This document shows, one piece after another, positions 28,861-38,992 of a stretch of DNA of 64,000 nucleotides. A program made the translations under genes and the position numbers. This stretch comes from Methylibium rhizosphaerae. GTDB lineage: Bacteria > Pseudomonadota > Gammaproteobacteria > Burkholderiales > Burkholderiaceae_C. The notes under the pieces were generated by a model, which made no database searches, had not been told where the DNA came from, and saw only the letters and a list, made by a program, of their open reading frames with translations. Positions within the stretch are counted from its first letter, which is position 1. Each line of letters begins with the position of its first letter. The stretch covers positions 62,001 to 126,000 of the forward strand of contig NZ_SWAR01000001.1 in the NCBI RefSeq assembly GCF_006386545.1. Direction: 5' to 3'.

Positions 28861-29898
28861 TCACCGCCGTCCCCGCTGCAGGAAGGCCACGATGATGATC
28901 ACCACGCCCTGCACCGCCGCGTTGAGGTACACGCTGATGATGCTGGTCAGGTTCAGGATGTTGCTGATGACCGACAGCAGCACCGCGCCGACGACGGTGC
29001 CGAACACGCTGCCGCTGCCGCCTTTCAGCGCCGTGCCGCCGACGATCACCGCGGCGATCGCCTCCAGCTCCCACAACAGCCCGGTCGTCGGCGAGGCCGA
29101 CCCGAGCCGCGGCACGTACAGCACCGTCGCGACGCCGACACAGGCGCCCAGCAGCACGTACGAGACGACCTTCACGCGGTCGACCGCCACCGCCGCGTAC
29201 CGCGCGACCTGCTCGTTGCTGCCGATCGCCTGCACGTAACGGCCGAAGCGGGTGCCGTTGAGCAGGAAGCCGCCTGCCGCCGCGACGGCCGCGAAGACCC
29301 AGATCGGGACCGGGATGCCGAGCAGGCTGCCGTAGTAGACCGGTGCGTAGGCTTCCGAGAGCGTTCCGTCGAGCGTGATCGCGCCGCCGTCGGCCAGCCA
29401 GGTCAGCACCGCGCGAAAGATACCCAGCGTGCCGAGCGTGACGATGAACGGCTCGATGCTGCCCTTGGTGATGAGCAGGCCGTGCGCGAGGCCGAACGCC
29501 GCACCCATCGCGATGGCGGCGACCAGGCCGGCGGCGACCACCATCGTCGAGGAGCCCGCGTGCGGCGCAAGAGCGTTCAACAGCAGGATCTCGGCGCCGG
29601 CGATCAGGGCTGCCATCGAGCCGACCGAGAGATCGATGCCGCCACCGATGATCACGAAGCACATGCCGACGGCGATGATCCCGATGAAGGCGGTGCGCGT
29701 CAGCACGTTCATCATGTTGTCCCAGGTGCCGAAGTCGCTGTTGAGCAGCTGCCCCGCAAGGCACACGAGCACGAGCCCGATCAGCGGCCGCGCGCCGGCG
29801 AGCCTGCGGCCGAGCCTTCGCCGGCCTTGCGGCTGCGTGCGATGCGCCGCCTCGCCGTCCAGCGGCGCGGCGAGGCTGTCAGTGGGTCCCGGTGACAT
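28861..29898 (-). CDS. CUT2 sugar ABC transporter permease, RbsC family (system 1)
   Basis: 345-residue inner-membrane permease with an arginine-rich cytoplasmic N-terminus and 8-10 hydrophobic segments. The family marks are [21 protein letters not shown] and [20 protein letters not shown]. Its start overlaps the end of the ATPase gene by 20 bp in another frame, a sign of translational coupling. With the double ATPase and the binding protein it forms a complete importer. Confidence 0.94.
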   Translation of the reverse strand: MSPGPTDSLAAPLDGEAAHRTQPQGRRRLGRRLAGARPLIGLVLVCLAGQLLNSDFGTWDNMMNVLTRTAFIGIIAVGMCFVIIGGGIDLSVGSMAALIAGAEILLLNALAPHAGSSTMVVAAGLVAAIAMGAAFGLAHGLLITKGSIEPFIVTLGTLGIFRAVLTWLADGGAITLDGTLSEAYAPVYYGSLLGIPVPIWVFAAVAAAGGFLLNGTRFGRYVQAIGSNEQVARYAAVAVDRVKVVSYVLLGACVGVATVLYVPRLGSASPTTGLLWELEAIAAVIVGGTALKGGSGSVFGTVVGAVLLSVISNILNLTSIISVYLNAAVQGVVIIIVAFLQRGRR

Positions 29899-31363
29899 GG
29901 GCGATGAGCTCCTCTTCGGTCAGCTGGTCCGCGCCCAGCGTGGCCTGCACGCGCCCGGCACGCATCACGACGACGCGGTGGCACAGGCCGATCAGCTCCA
30001 CCAGCTCGGACGAGACGACGACGATGCCGCGCCCTTCGTCGGCGAGGCGACGGATCAGGAAGTAGATGTCGCGCTTGGCGCCGACGTCGACGCCGCGGGT
30101 CGGCTCGTCGAGCACCACGACACGCGGCCCGGGCTGCAGCACCTTGGCGATGGCCAGCTTCTGCTGGTTGCCGCCGGACAGCGACGAGGCCGGCGCGCCG
30201 AGGTCGTTGCAGCGGATGCCGAACTGCTCGACCGCCCGCACCAGCGCGCGGTGCTCGCTGCGGTGATCGAGCCATGGGCGCGCATGGCGGTCCAGGTCCA
30301 TCAGCGTGAGGTTGTCGGCCAGCGGCAGCCGCACATGCAGCCCACGGCCTTTCCGGTCCTCGCTGAGGTAGGTGATCCCCTGCCGGGCGGCCTGCCTGGG
30401 CGACGCGAAGCGCGCCGCCGCGCCGTTCAGGCGCACCTCGCCGCCCCGGCAGGGCCGCAACCCGAGCAGGCCTTCGAACAGCTCCGTGCGGCCCGAACCC
30501 ACCAGCCCGGCGAACCCGAGGATCTCTCCGGCGCGCAGGTCGAAGCTCACTTCGTGTGCCCAGCCGGGCACCGACAGCCCTTGCACCTCGAGCACCGGCG
30601 GCCCGGCGGGCGCCGCCGTCCTGGGCGGGAACATGTCCGACAGCTCGCGCCCCACCATCAGGTTGGCCATCTGCTGGCGCGTCAGGCTGACCGTCGGCGC
30701 CCGGGAGACGAAGCGGCCGTCGCGCATGACGACCACCTCGTCGGTGATGCGCTCCACCTCGTCGAGCTTGTGCGAGATGTAGACGACGCACACGCCCTGG
30801 TCGCGCAGGCGCCGGATCAGCGCGAACAGGCGTTCGATCTCGGCCGGCGTGAGCGTCGCGGTCGGCTCGTCCATCACCAGCAGGCGCGCCCGCCGCGACA
30901 GCGCCTTGGCGATCTCGACCAGCTGCTTCTCGGCCACGATGAGGTCGCGCGTGCGCGTGTCGGGGTCGATGTCCAGCCCCACCTGCTGCAGCGCATGCAT
31001 GGCCTCGCGCCGCATCGCGGCGCTGTCGAGCCGCCAGCCCTTCACGCGCTCGTGGCCGAGGAAGATGTTCTGCGCCACCGTCAGGTCGTCGGCGAGGTTG
31101 AACTCCTGGTGGATCATCACGATGCCGGCGGCCTCGGCCGCGCGCGAATCGGCAAAGCGGCAGGCGCGGCCGTCGACGTGCAGTTCGCCGTTGTCGAGCG
31201 CCTCGTAGCCGGCCAGGATCTTCATCAGCGTCGACTTGCCCGCACCGTTCTCGCCGAGCAGGCCGATCACCCGGCCGCTGGCGAGGTCGAAGCTGACGCC
31301 GTGCAGCACGCGCACCGGCCCGAAGGCCTTGACCACCTCCCGGAAGCTCACCTGGAGCGCCAT
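29879..31363 (-). CDS. CUT2 sugar ABC transporter ATPase with two ABC domains, RbsA family (system 1)
   Basis: 494-residue ATPase carrying two fused ABC domains, the normal RbsA/MglA form. The first has Walker [10 protein letters not shown] and Walker [13 protein letters not shown]; the second has a degenerate P-loop ([18 protein letters not shown]), as is usual in this family, the signature LSGGNQQK and [12 protein letters not shown]. The ATG at 31363 begins [16 protein letters not shown]. It is 11 bp downstream of the Gfo/Idh gene. Confidence 0.94.
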   Translation of the reverse strand: MALQVSFREVVKAFGPVRVLHGVSFDLASGRVIGLLGENGAGKSTLMKILAGYEALDNGELHVDGRACRFADSRAAEAAGIVMIHQEFNLADDLTVAQNIFLGHERVKGWRLDSAAMRREAMHALQQVGLDIDPDTRTRDLIVAEKQLVEIAKALSRRARLLVMDEPTATLTPAEIERLFALIRRLRDQGVCVVYISHKLDEVERITDEVVVMRDGRFVSRAPTVSLTRQQMANLMVGRELSDMFPPRTAAPAGPPVLEVQGLSVPGWAHEVSFDLRAGEILGFAGLVGSGRTELFEGLLGLRPCRGGEVRLNGAAARFASPRQAARQGITYLSEDRKGRGLHVRLPLADNLTLMDLDRHARPWLDHRSEHRALVRAVEQFGIRCNDLGAPASSLSGGNQQKLAIAKVLQPGPRVVVLDEPTRGVDVGAKRDIYFLIRRLADEGRGIVVVSSELVELIGLCHRVVVMRAGRVQATLGADQLTEEELIAHVTGTH

Positions 31364-31374
31364 GCCGCCCTCGC

Positions 31375-32544
31375 CTACAGCCGCACCCAGCGGCCGTTCT
31401 CGGCCGACGACCGCACTGCCGCCTCGATGAAAGCCACGCCTTCGATGCCGTCGTCGATCGTCGGGAAGTGCACCTCGGCCGGCAGCACCGCACCGTCGCG
31501 TGCCGCGCGGATCGCCCCGGCGATCTCGCCATACACCGTGGCAAAGGCCTCCAGGTAGCCCTCGGGGTGGCCAGAGGGCAGCCGCGAGACGCGCTGCCCG
31601 TCGGACAGCACTGCGCCGGTGCCGCGAGATACCGTGCGCACCGGCTCGCCGAAGGGCGCGTGACGCAGCTGGTTCGGCTGTTCCTGCGCCCATTCGAGGC
31701 CGCCCCGGCTGCCGTAAACCCGCAGCCGCAACCCGTTCTCGTTGCCGGGCGCCACTTGGCTCGCCCACAGGCAACCGCGCGCGCCGTTGGCCAGGCGCAG
31801 CATGACCTGCACGTTGTCGTCGAGCGCACGGCCCTCGACGAAGGTGCTCAGCTCGGCCGCCAGCTCGCTCGTCTTCAGGCCGGTCACGTAGTGCAGCAGG
31901 TTGAAGGCATGCGTGCCGATGTCGCCGATGCAGCCGCCCGCACCCGAACGCTTCGGGTCGGTGCGCCAGGCGGCCTGCTTCTGGCCGGTGCTCTCGAGCC
32001 GCTCGGTCAGCCAGTCCTGCGCATATTCCACCTGCACGACGCGGATCTCGCCGAGCGCGCCCTCGCGAACCAGCTGCCGCGCGTGCCGCACCATCGGATA
32101 GCCGGTGTAGTTGTGCGTCACCGCGAAGATCCGCCTCACCTGCTGCGCGAGCGCCTTCAAGCGCTGCGCTTCGGCCAGCGTCGTGGTCACCGGCTTGTCG
32201 CAGATGACATGCACGCCGGCCTTCAGGAAAGCCTCGGCCGCCGGCGCATGCTGGTCGTTCGGCGTGACGATCGCAACCGCCTCGATGCCGTCGGCCCGCT
32301 CGGCCTCTTCCCGCGCCATCGTGAGGTAGTCCGGATAGCCCCGCGGCAGGCCGATCGCCTCGGCCGAGCGCAGCGCCCTGCCGGGCTCCGAAGACAGCGC
32401 ACCGGCCACGAGCTCGTACTGGTCGTCCAGCCGGGCGGCGATGCGGTGCACCGCGCCGATGAAGGCGCCTTCGCCGCCGCCCACCATGCCCAGGCGGATG
32501 CGGCGCCCGGCAGCCGGGGCAGCGCGTGAGGACTCGATGGCCAT
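31375..32544 (-). CDS. Gfo/Idh/MocA-family oxidoreductase 1
   Basis: 389-residue NAD(P)-dependent sugar dehydrogenase. The Rossmann motif is [12 protein letters not shown] at residues about 19-30, and [12 protein letters not shown] carries the conserved Glu/Asp-Lys-Pro signature of the family. A conserved [13 protein letters not shown] segment follows in the C-terminal domain, with the His typical of the active site. GAGGAGG lies upstream of the ATG at 32544. It sits between the isomerase and the ATPase of system 1 in the same operon and probably oxidises the imported sugar or a derivative, as in inositol- and 3-keto-sugar pathways. Confidence 0.92.
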   Translation of the reverse strand: MAIESSRAAPAAGRRIRLGMVGGGEGAFIGAVHRIAARLDDQYELVAGALSSEPGRALRSAEAIGLPRGYPDYLTMAREEAERADGIEAVAIVTPNDQHAPAAEAFLKAGVHVICDKPVTTTLAEAQRLKALAQQVRRIFAVTHNYTGYPMVRHARQLVREGALGEIRVVQVEYAQDWLTERLESTGQKQAAWRTDPKRSGAGGCIGDIGTHAFNLLHYVTGLKTSELAAELSTFVEGRALDDNVQVMLRLANGARGCLWASQVAPGNENGLRLRVYGSRGGLEWAQEQPNQLRHAPFGEPVRTVSRGTGAVLSDGQRVSRLPSGHPEGYLEAFATVYGEIAGAIRAARDGAVLPAEVHFPTIDDGIEGVAFIEAAVRSSAENGRWVRL

Positions 32545-32557
32545 GGCGTTGCCCTCC

Positions 32558-33622
32558 TCAGCGGCTGGCGAGGCCGAGCATGCGCTCGATCTGCGCGCGA
32601 TCGGTCGTGCCGCCGGCAAAGTCGTCGAAGGACTTCTCGGTGACCCGGATCATGTGGCGCCTGATGAACTCGGCCCCCTCGGCCGCGCCCGCTTCTGGAT
32701 GCTTCAGCGCGCATTCCCACTCCAGCACGGCCCAGCCGCCGTAGTCGTACTGCGCCATCTTCGAGAAGATCGCGCCGAAGTCGACCTGCCCGTCGCCGAG
32801 CGAGCGGAAGCGCCCTGCGCGGTTCACCCAGGACTGATAGCCGCCGTAGACGCCCTGCCGCCCGGTCGGCCGGAACTCGGCATCCTTCACATGGAAGGCC
32901 TTGATGCGTTCGTGGTAGACGTCGATGAACTCGAGGTAGTCGAGCTGCTGCAGCACGAAGTGCGAAGGGTCGTAGTTCAGGCAGCAGCGCGGGTGGCCCT
33001 GTACACGCTCGAGAAACATCTCGAAGCTCGTGCCGTCGAACAGGTCCTCGCCGGGGTGCAGCTCGAAGCAGACGTGGCAGCCGGCCTCGTCGAAAGCGTC
33101 GAAGATCGGCCGCCAGCGCCTGGCCAGCTCGTCGAAGGCCGCCTCGACCAGGCCGGCGGGCCGCGGCGGCCATGGGTACAGGTAGGGCCAGGCCAGCGCC
33201 CCGGGGAAGCTCACGTTGCTCGTCAGGCCGAGGTTGCGGCTGGCCTTGGCCGACAGCAGCATCTGCTGCACCGCCCAGCGCTGGCGCTCCGACGGCTTGC
33301 CGTGCACCGCGGCCGGCGCGAAGGCGTCGAAGGCGTCGTCATAGGCCGGGTGCACCGCCACCAGCTGGCCCTGCAGGTGCGTGCCCAGTTCGGTGACCTC
33401 GACGCCGTTGGCCCGGGCGATGCCCACGATCTCGTCGCAGTAGCCGCGCGACTCGGCGGCGCGCTGCAGGTCGAACAGGCGGCCGTCCCACGACGGGATC
33501 TGCACCCCCTTGAAGCCATGCCGGCCGGCCCAGGCGGTGATCGCCTCCCATGAATCGAACGGCGCCGCGTCGCCCGCGAACTGGGCGAGGTAGATGCCGG
33601 GGCCTTTGAGGTTCTTCGCCAT
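32558..33622 (-). CDS. sugar phosphate isomerase/epimerase-like TIM barrel (AP endonuclease family 2 fold)
   Basis: 354-residue protein of the xylose-isomerase-like TIM-barrel superfamily. The metal-site residues are in ELHPGED, NYDPSHFV and FHVKDAEF, and the C-terminal VLEWECALKHPE supplies a further Glu. Members with this length and context isomerise or epimerise keto-sugars in pathways beside Gfo/Idh enzymes. AAGGAG lies upstream of the ATG at 33622. It is 13 bp before the Gfo/Idh gene and 36 bp after the permease of system 2. Confidence 0.91.
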   Translation of the reverse strand: MAKNLKGPGIYLAQFAGDAAPFDSWEAITAWAGRHGFKGVQIPSWDGRLFDLQRAAESRGYCDEIVGIARANGVEVTELGTHLQGQLVAVHPAYDDAFDAFAPAAVHGKPSERQRWAVQQMLLSAKASRNLGLTSNVSFPGALAWPYLYPWPPRPAGLVEAAFDELARRWRPIFDAFDEAGCHVCFELHPGEDLFDGTSFEMFLERVQGHPRCCLNYDPSHFVLQQLDYLEFIDVYHERIKAFHVKDAEFRPTGRQGVYGGYQSWVNRAGRFRSLGDGQVDFGAIFSKMAQYDYGGWAVLEWECALKHPEAGAAEGAEFIRRHMIRVTEKSFDDFAGGTTDRAQIERMLGLASR

Positions 33623-33658
33623 GGAGGTCTCCTTGCGTTTCAGAGTCGATGAAGGCGG

Positions 33659-34702
33659 TCAGTCGCTCGAGCTTCGTGAACGAAGCCGGTCGAACAGCAC
33701 CGCGATGACGATGAAGCTGCCGACGAAGGTGCCCTGCCAGAAGGTGCTGATGCCCAGCAGCGTCAGGCTGTTGCGGATCACTTCGATCAGCGCGGCCCCG
33801 ACCACCGCGCCGAATGCGGTGCCGATGCCGCCCGAGAGGTTGGCGCCGCCGATCACGGCTGCGGCGATGACTGTCAGCTCCATCCCCTGGCCCAGGCCCG
33901 TGGTGATCGTGCCGAGCCAGCCCACTTCCAGGATGCCCGCGATGCCGGCGCACAGCGCGCAGAACATGTACACGCTGACCTTGACCGCCTTGACCGGCAC
34001 GCCATTCAGCACTGCCGCCCGCTCGTTGCCGCCGATGGCGAAGAGATGGCGTCCCCAGCGGGTCCACCGAAACGCGAGGCTCGCCAGCAACGTCAGCACC
34101 GCCATGAAGACCAGCGGGTTCGGAATGCGCACCGCATCGACGAACGGAACGGACAGCTCGACGAAGCCCCCGCCCAGCGCCAGCAGCGCCGGCTGGTCGG
34201 GCCCGAACGAATAGACCATGCGGTTGTCCGACAGCACCATTGCGAGGCTGCGCGCGATCGACAGCATGCCCAGCGTCACCACGAAGGGCGGCACGCCCAC
34301 GTAGGCGATCAGCACCCCGTTGACCGCCCCCACCACGAGCGAGACGGCCAGCGCCAGCGGCACGGCGAGCCAGATCGACATGCCCGCATGCATCGCCATG
34401 CCGATCACCATGCCGGACAGCACCAGGGTCGCGCCCACCGACAGGTCGATGCCGCCGGTGACGATGACCGCCGTCATGCCGATGGCGATGATCGCGACGA
34501 ATGCGAAGTTGCGGCCCACGTTGAACAGGTTCTGCTGCGTCGCGAACACGTCGCTGGCGAGGGTGAGCGACACAAAGGCCAGCACGGCCGCCACCGAGAC
34601 CCAGAAGGTCTGCTGGCCGATCAGCCAGGACCAGCCGTTGCGGCGCGACCGGCCGCCGGTCACCTCCTGGAGGCTGGCATCGATGGAAGCGGCCTTGTTC
34701 AT
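33659..34702 (-). CDS. CUT2 sugar ABC transporter permease, RbsC family (system 2)
   Basis: 347-residue inner-membrane permease with about 8-10 hydrophobic segments. The family motif is [20 protein letters not shown] and AAAVIGGANLSGGIGTAFGA. It is only distantly similar to the permease of system 1 (about the same layout, different loops), so this is a second importer and not a recent copy. It is 18 bp after the system 2 ATPase. Confidence 0.93.
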   Translation of the reverse strand: MNKAASIDASLQEVTGGRSRRNGWSWLIGQQTFWVSVAAVLAFVSLTLASDVFATQQNLFNVGRNFAFVAIIAIGMTAVIVTGGIDLSVGATLVLSGMVIGMAMHAGMSIWLAVPLALAVSLVVGAVNGVLIAYVGVPPFVVTLGMLSIARSLAMVLSDNRMVYSFGPDQPALLALGGGFVELSVPFVDAVRIPNPLVFMAVLTLLASLAFRWTRWGRHLFAIGGNERAAVLNGVPVKAVKVSVYMFCALCAGIAGILEVGWLGTITTGLGQGMELTVIAAAVIGGANLSGGIGTAFGAVVGAALIEVIRNSLTLLGISTFWQGTFVGSFIVIAVLFDRLRSRSSSD

Positions 34703-34720
34703 CGCGTGGCCCGGGTGGCT

Positions 34721-35461
34721 TCAGGCCGCGGCGATCGCGCCGGTGATGAGGCCGGTGACCTCCTCCGGCGAGGTCCGGGCCACCGGCTTGTCGGCCACCT
34801 TCTGGCCGCGCCGCAGGACGACCACGCGGTCGGCGACCGCGAACACATCGGGCATGCGGTGGCTGATCAGCACCACCGCGATCTGGTGGCCGCGCAGGCG
34901 GCGGATCAGCTCCAGCACCTCGGCGACCTGGCGCACGCTGATGGCGGCGGTGGGCTCGTCCATCAGCACGATCTTGGGATCCGACAGCCGCGTGCGTGCA
35001 ATGGCCACCGCCTGGCGCTGGCCGCCCGACATGCGGCGCACCAGGTCCTGCGGGCGCGTCTCGGACTTGAGCTCGGCGAACAGCTCACCGGCACGCCGGA
35101 ACATCGCGCGGTAGTCGATCCAGCGCAGCGGCCCGAAGCCTCGCATGAGCTCGCGCCCGAGGAACACGTTCTCCGCGGCGCTGAGGTTGTCGCACAGCGC
35201 GAGGTCCTGGTAGACCACCTCGATGCCCTGGCCGCGCGCCTGCGACGGCTTGGTGAACTGGACAGGGCGCCCCAGCATCGTGATCGTGCCTGCGCTTGGC
35301 GGAAAGTTGCCGGCGATGATCTTCACCAGCGTCGACTTGCCTGCGCCGTTGTCGCCCATGAGGCCGACGACCTCGCCGCCGCGCAGCGTCAGCGACACGT
35401 TGGCCAGCGCATGGATCGCGCCGAAGTGCTTGGAGACGTTCGAGAGTTCGAGGATCGACAT
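34721..35461 (-). CDS. CUT2 sugar ABC transporter ATPase, single domain (FrcA type, system 2)
   Basis: 246-residue ATPase with one ABC domain: Walker [12 protein letters not shown], signature MSGGQRQAVAIAR, Walker B IVLMDEPTAAIS, switch His in VLISHRMPD. Unlike system 1 it has no second domain and should work as a homodimer, as FrcA-type ATPases do. The binding-protein gene precedes it by 104 bp on the same strand. Confidence 0.93.
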   Translation of the reverse strand: MSILELSNVSKHFGAIHALANVSLTLRGGEVVGLMGDNGAGKSTLVKIIAGNFPPSAGTITMLGRPVQFTKPSQARGQGIEVVYQDLALCDNLSAAENVFLGRELMRGFGPLRWIDYRAMFRRAGELFAELKSETRPQDLVRRMSGGQRQAVAIARTRLSDPKIVLMDEPTAAISVRQVAEVLELIRRLRGHQIAVVLISHRMPDVFAVADRVVVLRRGQKVADKPVARTSPEEVTGLITGAIAAA

Positions 35462-35565
35462 GCTGCCGGGCTCGTCGTCGCGTTGCGCATCGGGACGCCG
35501 GCGGCACCTCGGTGCGTTCCTCCCCCTCGCCTCTTGCGCTTCTCTTGCGCTTCAGCAGGCGGTGG

Positions 35566-36558
35566 TCACTTGGCCGGGCACTTGCCCAGGTTGGCCTGGG
35601 TGCACTCGTCCAGCCCGGTATAGAGCGGATCGGCCACCTGCTTGCCGTTGATGAGGTCGATCAGCACCGCCGGCGCGCGACGTCCCATCTCGAACGGGCG
35701 CTGGCCGATCTGCGCATGGCTGCGGCCGGCCTTGAGCGCGTCGAGCTGCGGCGGCAGCGTGTCGCCCGCGATGATGATCAGTTCCTTGGCCTTGAGCTTG
35801 GGCATGACCTGGTCGGTGACCTGCGCATAGGCCTGCGGGCCGAACTGCGCCCAGCCGCCGACCAGGATGAACGCGTCCAGCTTGGGGTTCTTGGTGAAAA
35901 CGTCGGCCATCTGCTGATTCGCGAGGTCGATCTGGTCGTTGGTGAACACCGGGCAGCCGGCGATTTCGGTCCAGCCGCCCTCGCCCTTGAGCCGATCGAT
36001 GCCCTTCTTGCCGCTGATGGTGTCGCGGAAGCCGGCGGCGCGCGCATTGATGTTGTCTGCCGCGACGTTGCCGAGCTGCAGGCAGACGGTGCCGCCCTTG
36101 GGCTTGAGCTGCCCCAGGTGCCTTGCCATCAGCACGCCCATGTCGTAGTTGTTGGTGCCCAGGTAGGTCTTGCGAAGCGCGCGATCGCTGGCGGCAAGGT
36201 CGGCGTCGATCGTCATGATCGGCATCCTGGGCCGCCGCGCCTTCAGCATGTTCGCCATGGCCGGCGCGTTGGACGGCGAGATCGCGATGCCGGCCACGCC
36301 CTTGTTGATCAGGTCCTCGACGATCTGCACTTCGCCGGCCTCGTCGGCACTGGAGGCCGGGCCGGTGTACAGGCAGGTGTACTCGGAGTTCGGGTTCTCC
36401 TTGTTCCACAGCGCGCAGCCATCGCCCAGCACCGTGAAGAACGGGTTGTCCAGGCCCTTGACCACCACCGCGAGGGTCTTCTTCTGGCCCCACGCCGACG
36501 CGGTTGCCAGCGCCGCCGCCAGCGCGACGGCCACGACCTTCAGCATTGCCTTGTTCAT
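35566..36558 (-). CDS. periplasmic sugar-binding protein, CUT2 family (system 2)
   Basis: 330-residue periplasmic binding protein. The signal peptide is MLKVVAVALAAALATASAWG, and the mature start (KKTLAVVVKGLDNPFF) is typical of the fructose/ribose cluster. Internal GLAISPSNAPAMANML-like and FILVGGWAQFG segments mark the two lobes. AAGGAGC lies 5 bases before the ATG. It is the first gene of the long operon, 104 bp downstream of the operator at 36662, so the repressor probably controls all eight or nine genes through this promoter. Confidence 0.93.
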   Translation of the reverse strand: MNKAMLKVVAVALAAALATASAWGQKKTLAVVVKGLDNPFFTVLGDGCALWNKENPNSEYTCLYTGPASSADEAGEVQIVEDLINKGVAGIAISPSNAPAMANMLKARRPRMPIMTIDADLAASDRALRKTYLGTNNYDMGVLMARHLGQLKPKGGTVCLQLGNVAADNINARAAGFRDTISGKKGIDRLKGEGGWTEIAGCPVFTNDQIDLANQQMADVFTKNPKLDAFILVGGWAQFGPQAYAQVTDQVMPKLKAKELIIIAGDTLPPQLDALKAGRSHAQIGQRPFEMGRRAPAVLIDLINGKQVADPLYTGLDECTQANLGKCPAK

Positions 36559-36661
36559 TCGCTGCTCCTTTCGCTGGCCGCACTTGGCAGCCGATTCCAG
36601 GGATCGCCGACTTCTGAACTGCATTGCAAAGACCGCCGACGGCGGTCGATCCGGCCGATTC

Positions 36662-36677
36662 TGAGGTGCGCACCTCA
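36662..36677. promoter_or_regulatory. LacI-type operator of the second sugar regulon, copy 2
   Basis: Perfect palindrome TGAGGTGCGCACCTCA, identical to 26725-26740. It lies 104 bp before the start of the system 2 binding protein, inside the only sizeable gap (162 bp) of the minus-strand gene run, so it marks the main operon promoter. Confidence 0.88.
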
Positions 36678-36720
36678 TTTCGGTGCTAGGAGTTTCCCTT
36701 GGCTCGGCGCGCGGTGCGCA

Positions 36721-37731
36721 TCAGCCCTCGCGGCCGATCTCTTCCCAACGCGCACTGCGCTCGGAGCGCCACAGCGCGTCGATCACCTGCATTTGCGCGA
36801 TGGCATCTTCGACCCCCCATCCGGGTGCCGGCTCGCCGCGCACGCGGCGCGAGAAGGCCTCGACCTGCAGCTGGTACTGGTCGGCCGACGGCAGGGTTTC
36901 GGTGGTGATGCCGCTGCCGTCCACGGCGCCGCCGTCGTCGATGGCGATCCGCATGGCGCCGCCCTGCGGTGCGTTGAACGGGATCTGCACCTCCACCCGC
37001 CCGCGCGTCCCCACGGCCTGTACCCGCTGGTAGCGACAGCTCTGCGTCGAGACGGTGAACGCGAGCTGGCGGCCCGTGCCGAAGTCCAGCAGTGCGCTGG
37101 TCGTGCGGTCGGTGCCCAGGCGCGGGTCGCGGTCGACCAGCGCAACGCAGCGGTGCGGTTCGGCTTCGAACAGGTAGCGCCCGGCGAGGACGGCATAGCA
37201 GCCGATGTCGTACAGCGCCCCACCGCCGGTGGCCCGCTGGTTGCGGATGTTCGCGGGGTCGTCGTTGAAGTACGAGAAGAACACCTGCACCGCGCGCAGC
37301 TCGCCGATGCGGCCCGAACGGACCAGATCGCGCGCGCGCTGCCACTGCGGATGGTGGCGCACCATGAACGCCTCCTCGATCAGCACCCCGGCGGACGCCT
37401 CGCGCAGCGCCTTCGCCTCGGCCGCATCGAGGGCGATCGGTTTTTCACACAGCACGTGCTTTCCGGCCGCGGCCGCCTGCAGCGTGAGCGGCACATGCAG
37501 GTGGTTGGGCAGCGGGTTGTAGATCGCCTCGACATGCGGGTCGGCGATGAGTTCTTCATAGGAACCGAAGGCCTGGGGTATGCCCAGCGCGCCCGCAGCC
37601 GCCTGCGCCGATTCGAGAGAGCGCGACGCGATCGCCCGCAGCTCGACCAGCGGGCTGGCCAGCATCGCCGGCACGACGTGATCGGTCCCGATCCGGGCGG
37701 TGCTCAGCACGCCCCATGCAACTCGCTTCAT
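36721..37731 (-). CDS. Gfo/Idh/MocA-family oxidoreductase 2
   Basis: 336-residue NAD(P)-dependent dehydrogenase. The Rossmann motif is WGVLSTARIGTDHVVPAML, the signature Glu-Lys-Pro is in CEKPIALDAAEA, and the C-terminal domain has GGGALYDIGCYAV. It differs clearly from oxidoreductase 1 in length and loops. The ATG at 37731 is used (MKRVAWGVLST). It is divergent from the LacI regulator with the operator at 37773 between them, and separated from the transporter operon by its own 162-bp gap, so it likely has its own promoter. Confidence 0.92.
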   Translation of the reverse strand: MKRVAWGVLSTARIGTDHVVPAMLASPLVELRAIASRSLESAQAAAGALGIPQAFGSYEELIADPHVEAIYNPLPNHLHVPLTLQAAAAGKHVLCEKPIALDAAEAKALREASAGVLIEEAFMVRHHPQWQRARDLVRSGRIGELRAVQVFFSYFNDDPANIRNQRATGGGALYDIGCYAVLAGRYLFEAEPHRCVALVDRDPRLGTDRTTSALLDFGTGRQLAFTVSTQSCRYQRVQAVGTRGRVEVQIPFNAPQGGAMRIAIDDGGAVDGSGITTETLPSADQYQLQVEAFSRRVRGEPAPGWGVEDAIAQMQVIDALWRSERSARWEEIGREG

Positions 37732-37772
37732 GGCGGTTCCCCCGATGTCGCGCCGGTGCCGCAAGGCCCGTT

Positions 37773-37788
37773 TGAGTGGCGCACCTCA
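37773..37788. promoter_or_regulatory. LacI-type operator of the second sugar regulon, copy 3 (imperfect)
   Basis: TGAGTGGCGCACCTCA matches the perfect palindrome at 14 of 16 positions. It lies 25 bp before the regulator start and 41 bp before the divergent oxidoreductase start. It may give autoregulation with weaker binding. Confidence 0.75.
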
Positions 37789-37813
37789 TCCTGAGCGTCA
37801 TATGATAGTCCTC

Positions 37814-38848
37814 ATGTCCGATCCGCCTCGCACCAGCCTGCACGACGTGGCCCGAGCCGCGGGAGTCAGCCTTGCAACGGTGGATCGCGTGCTCCATGGC
37901 CGCGCCGGCGTGCGCGAGCGCACGGTCGAACACGTGCGCGCCGTCGTCGAACGCCTGGGCTACCGGCCCGATCCGGCCGCCGCCCGTCTCGCGCGCAAGA
38001 GCCGTACCCGGGTCGTGTTCGTGCTGCCTTCGGGCACCAACACCTTCGTCGACATGCTCGACAAGCAGGTGCATGCCGTGCTGCCCTGGCTGGCCGAGCA
38101 GCGCGCCACCGCCGTGGTGCAGCGCGTCGACGTGTTCTCGCCCGACGCACTGGCGCGCCACCTCGTCGGCCTGCGGGGCCGCTGCGACGCCGTCGTCGTG
38201 ATGGGGCAGGACCACCCGCTGGTGCGCGCCGCAATCGACGAACTCGTGGCGCACGACGTCGTCGTCGTCACGCTGGTCTCCGATGTCCCCTCGTCCAGGC
38301 GCGCCCGCTTCGTCGGCATCGACAACGTGACCGCCGGCCGCACCGCGGCCTCCCTGCTGGGGCGCTTCGTCGGCTCGCGCGCCGGCAGCGTCGGCATCGT
38401 GATGGGCAGCAGGGCCCTGCGCGACCACGCCGAGCGGCTGTTCGGGTTCGAGCAGGTGATGGCCACCGAGTACCCGCACCTGAGCCTGCTTCCCCCCATC
38501 GAAGGCCAAGACCTCTCCGCGCGCACCGAGCCGGCGGTGGCCAAGCTGCTGCAGCGCGAAACGGGGCTGGTCGGGCTCTACAGCATCGGCGCCGGCAACC
38601 GTGGCATCCAGGCCGCGCTCGAACGCAGCGGCCGGGCCGACCGCATCGTCTGGATCTGCCACGAACTCACGCCACAGGCGCGTCAGGCGCTGTTGTCAGG
38701 GGTGGCCGATGCGGTGATCAACCAGGACGCGGGCCACGAAGTCCGCTCCGCCTGCCGCCTGGCGCTGGCCACACTGTCGGGCGAACGTGTCCTGCCAGAC
38801 CAGGAACGCATCCGCCTCGACATCTTCCTGCGCGACAACCTGCCGTAG
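37814..38848 (+). CDS. LacI-family transcriptional regulator of the second sugar regulon
   Basis: 344-residue repressor. The helix-turn-helix is TSLHDVARAAGVSLATVDRV, followed by the hinge DPAAARLARKSR and a sugar-binding core related to periplasmic RbsB-type proteins, which fits a locus of CUT2 importers. I use the ATG at 37814, which puts the helix-turn-helix at the usual seventh residue; an in-frame ATG at 37802 adds four residues. It is divergent from oxidoreductase 2. Three matching palindromes sit at its own promoter, the importer operon and the epimerase gene. Confidence 0.93.
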   Translation: MSDPPRTSLHDVARAAGVSLATVDRVLHGRAGVRERTVEHVRAVVERLGYRPDPAAARLARKSRTRVVFVLPSGTNTFVDMLDKQVHAVLPWLAEQRATAVVQRVDVFSPDALARHLVGLRGRCDAVVVMGQDHPLVRAAIDELVAHDVVVVTLVSDVPSSRRARFVGIDNVTAGRTAASLLGRFVGSRAGSVGIVMGSRALRDHAERLFGFEQVMATEYPHLSLLPPIEGQDLSARTEPAVAKLLQRETGLVGLYSIGAGNRGIQAALERSGRADRIVWICHELTPQARQALLSGVADAVINQDAGHEVRSACRLALATLSGERVLPDQERIRLDIFLRDNLP

Positions 38849-38992
38849 CAGCCAGTCGAAATCCTTCAGCGTCTGATAGGCTAGCCGCGCGCCTTGACGG
38901 GGCGCCCAAAGCGCGGGGGACGGCATGGCGTTGAAGCCGACTGGGGCAGTTTCGAGAGCCCGCGAAAGATCGCGAACCGACGGCTGCCCGGG

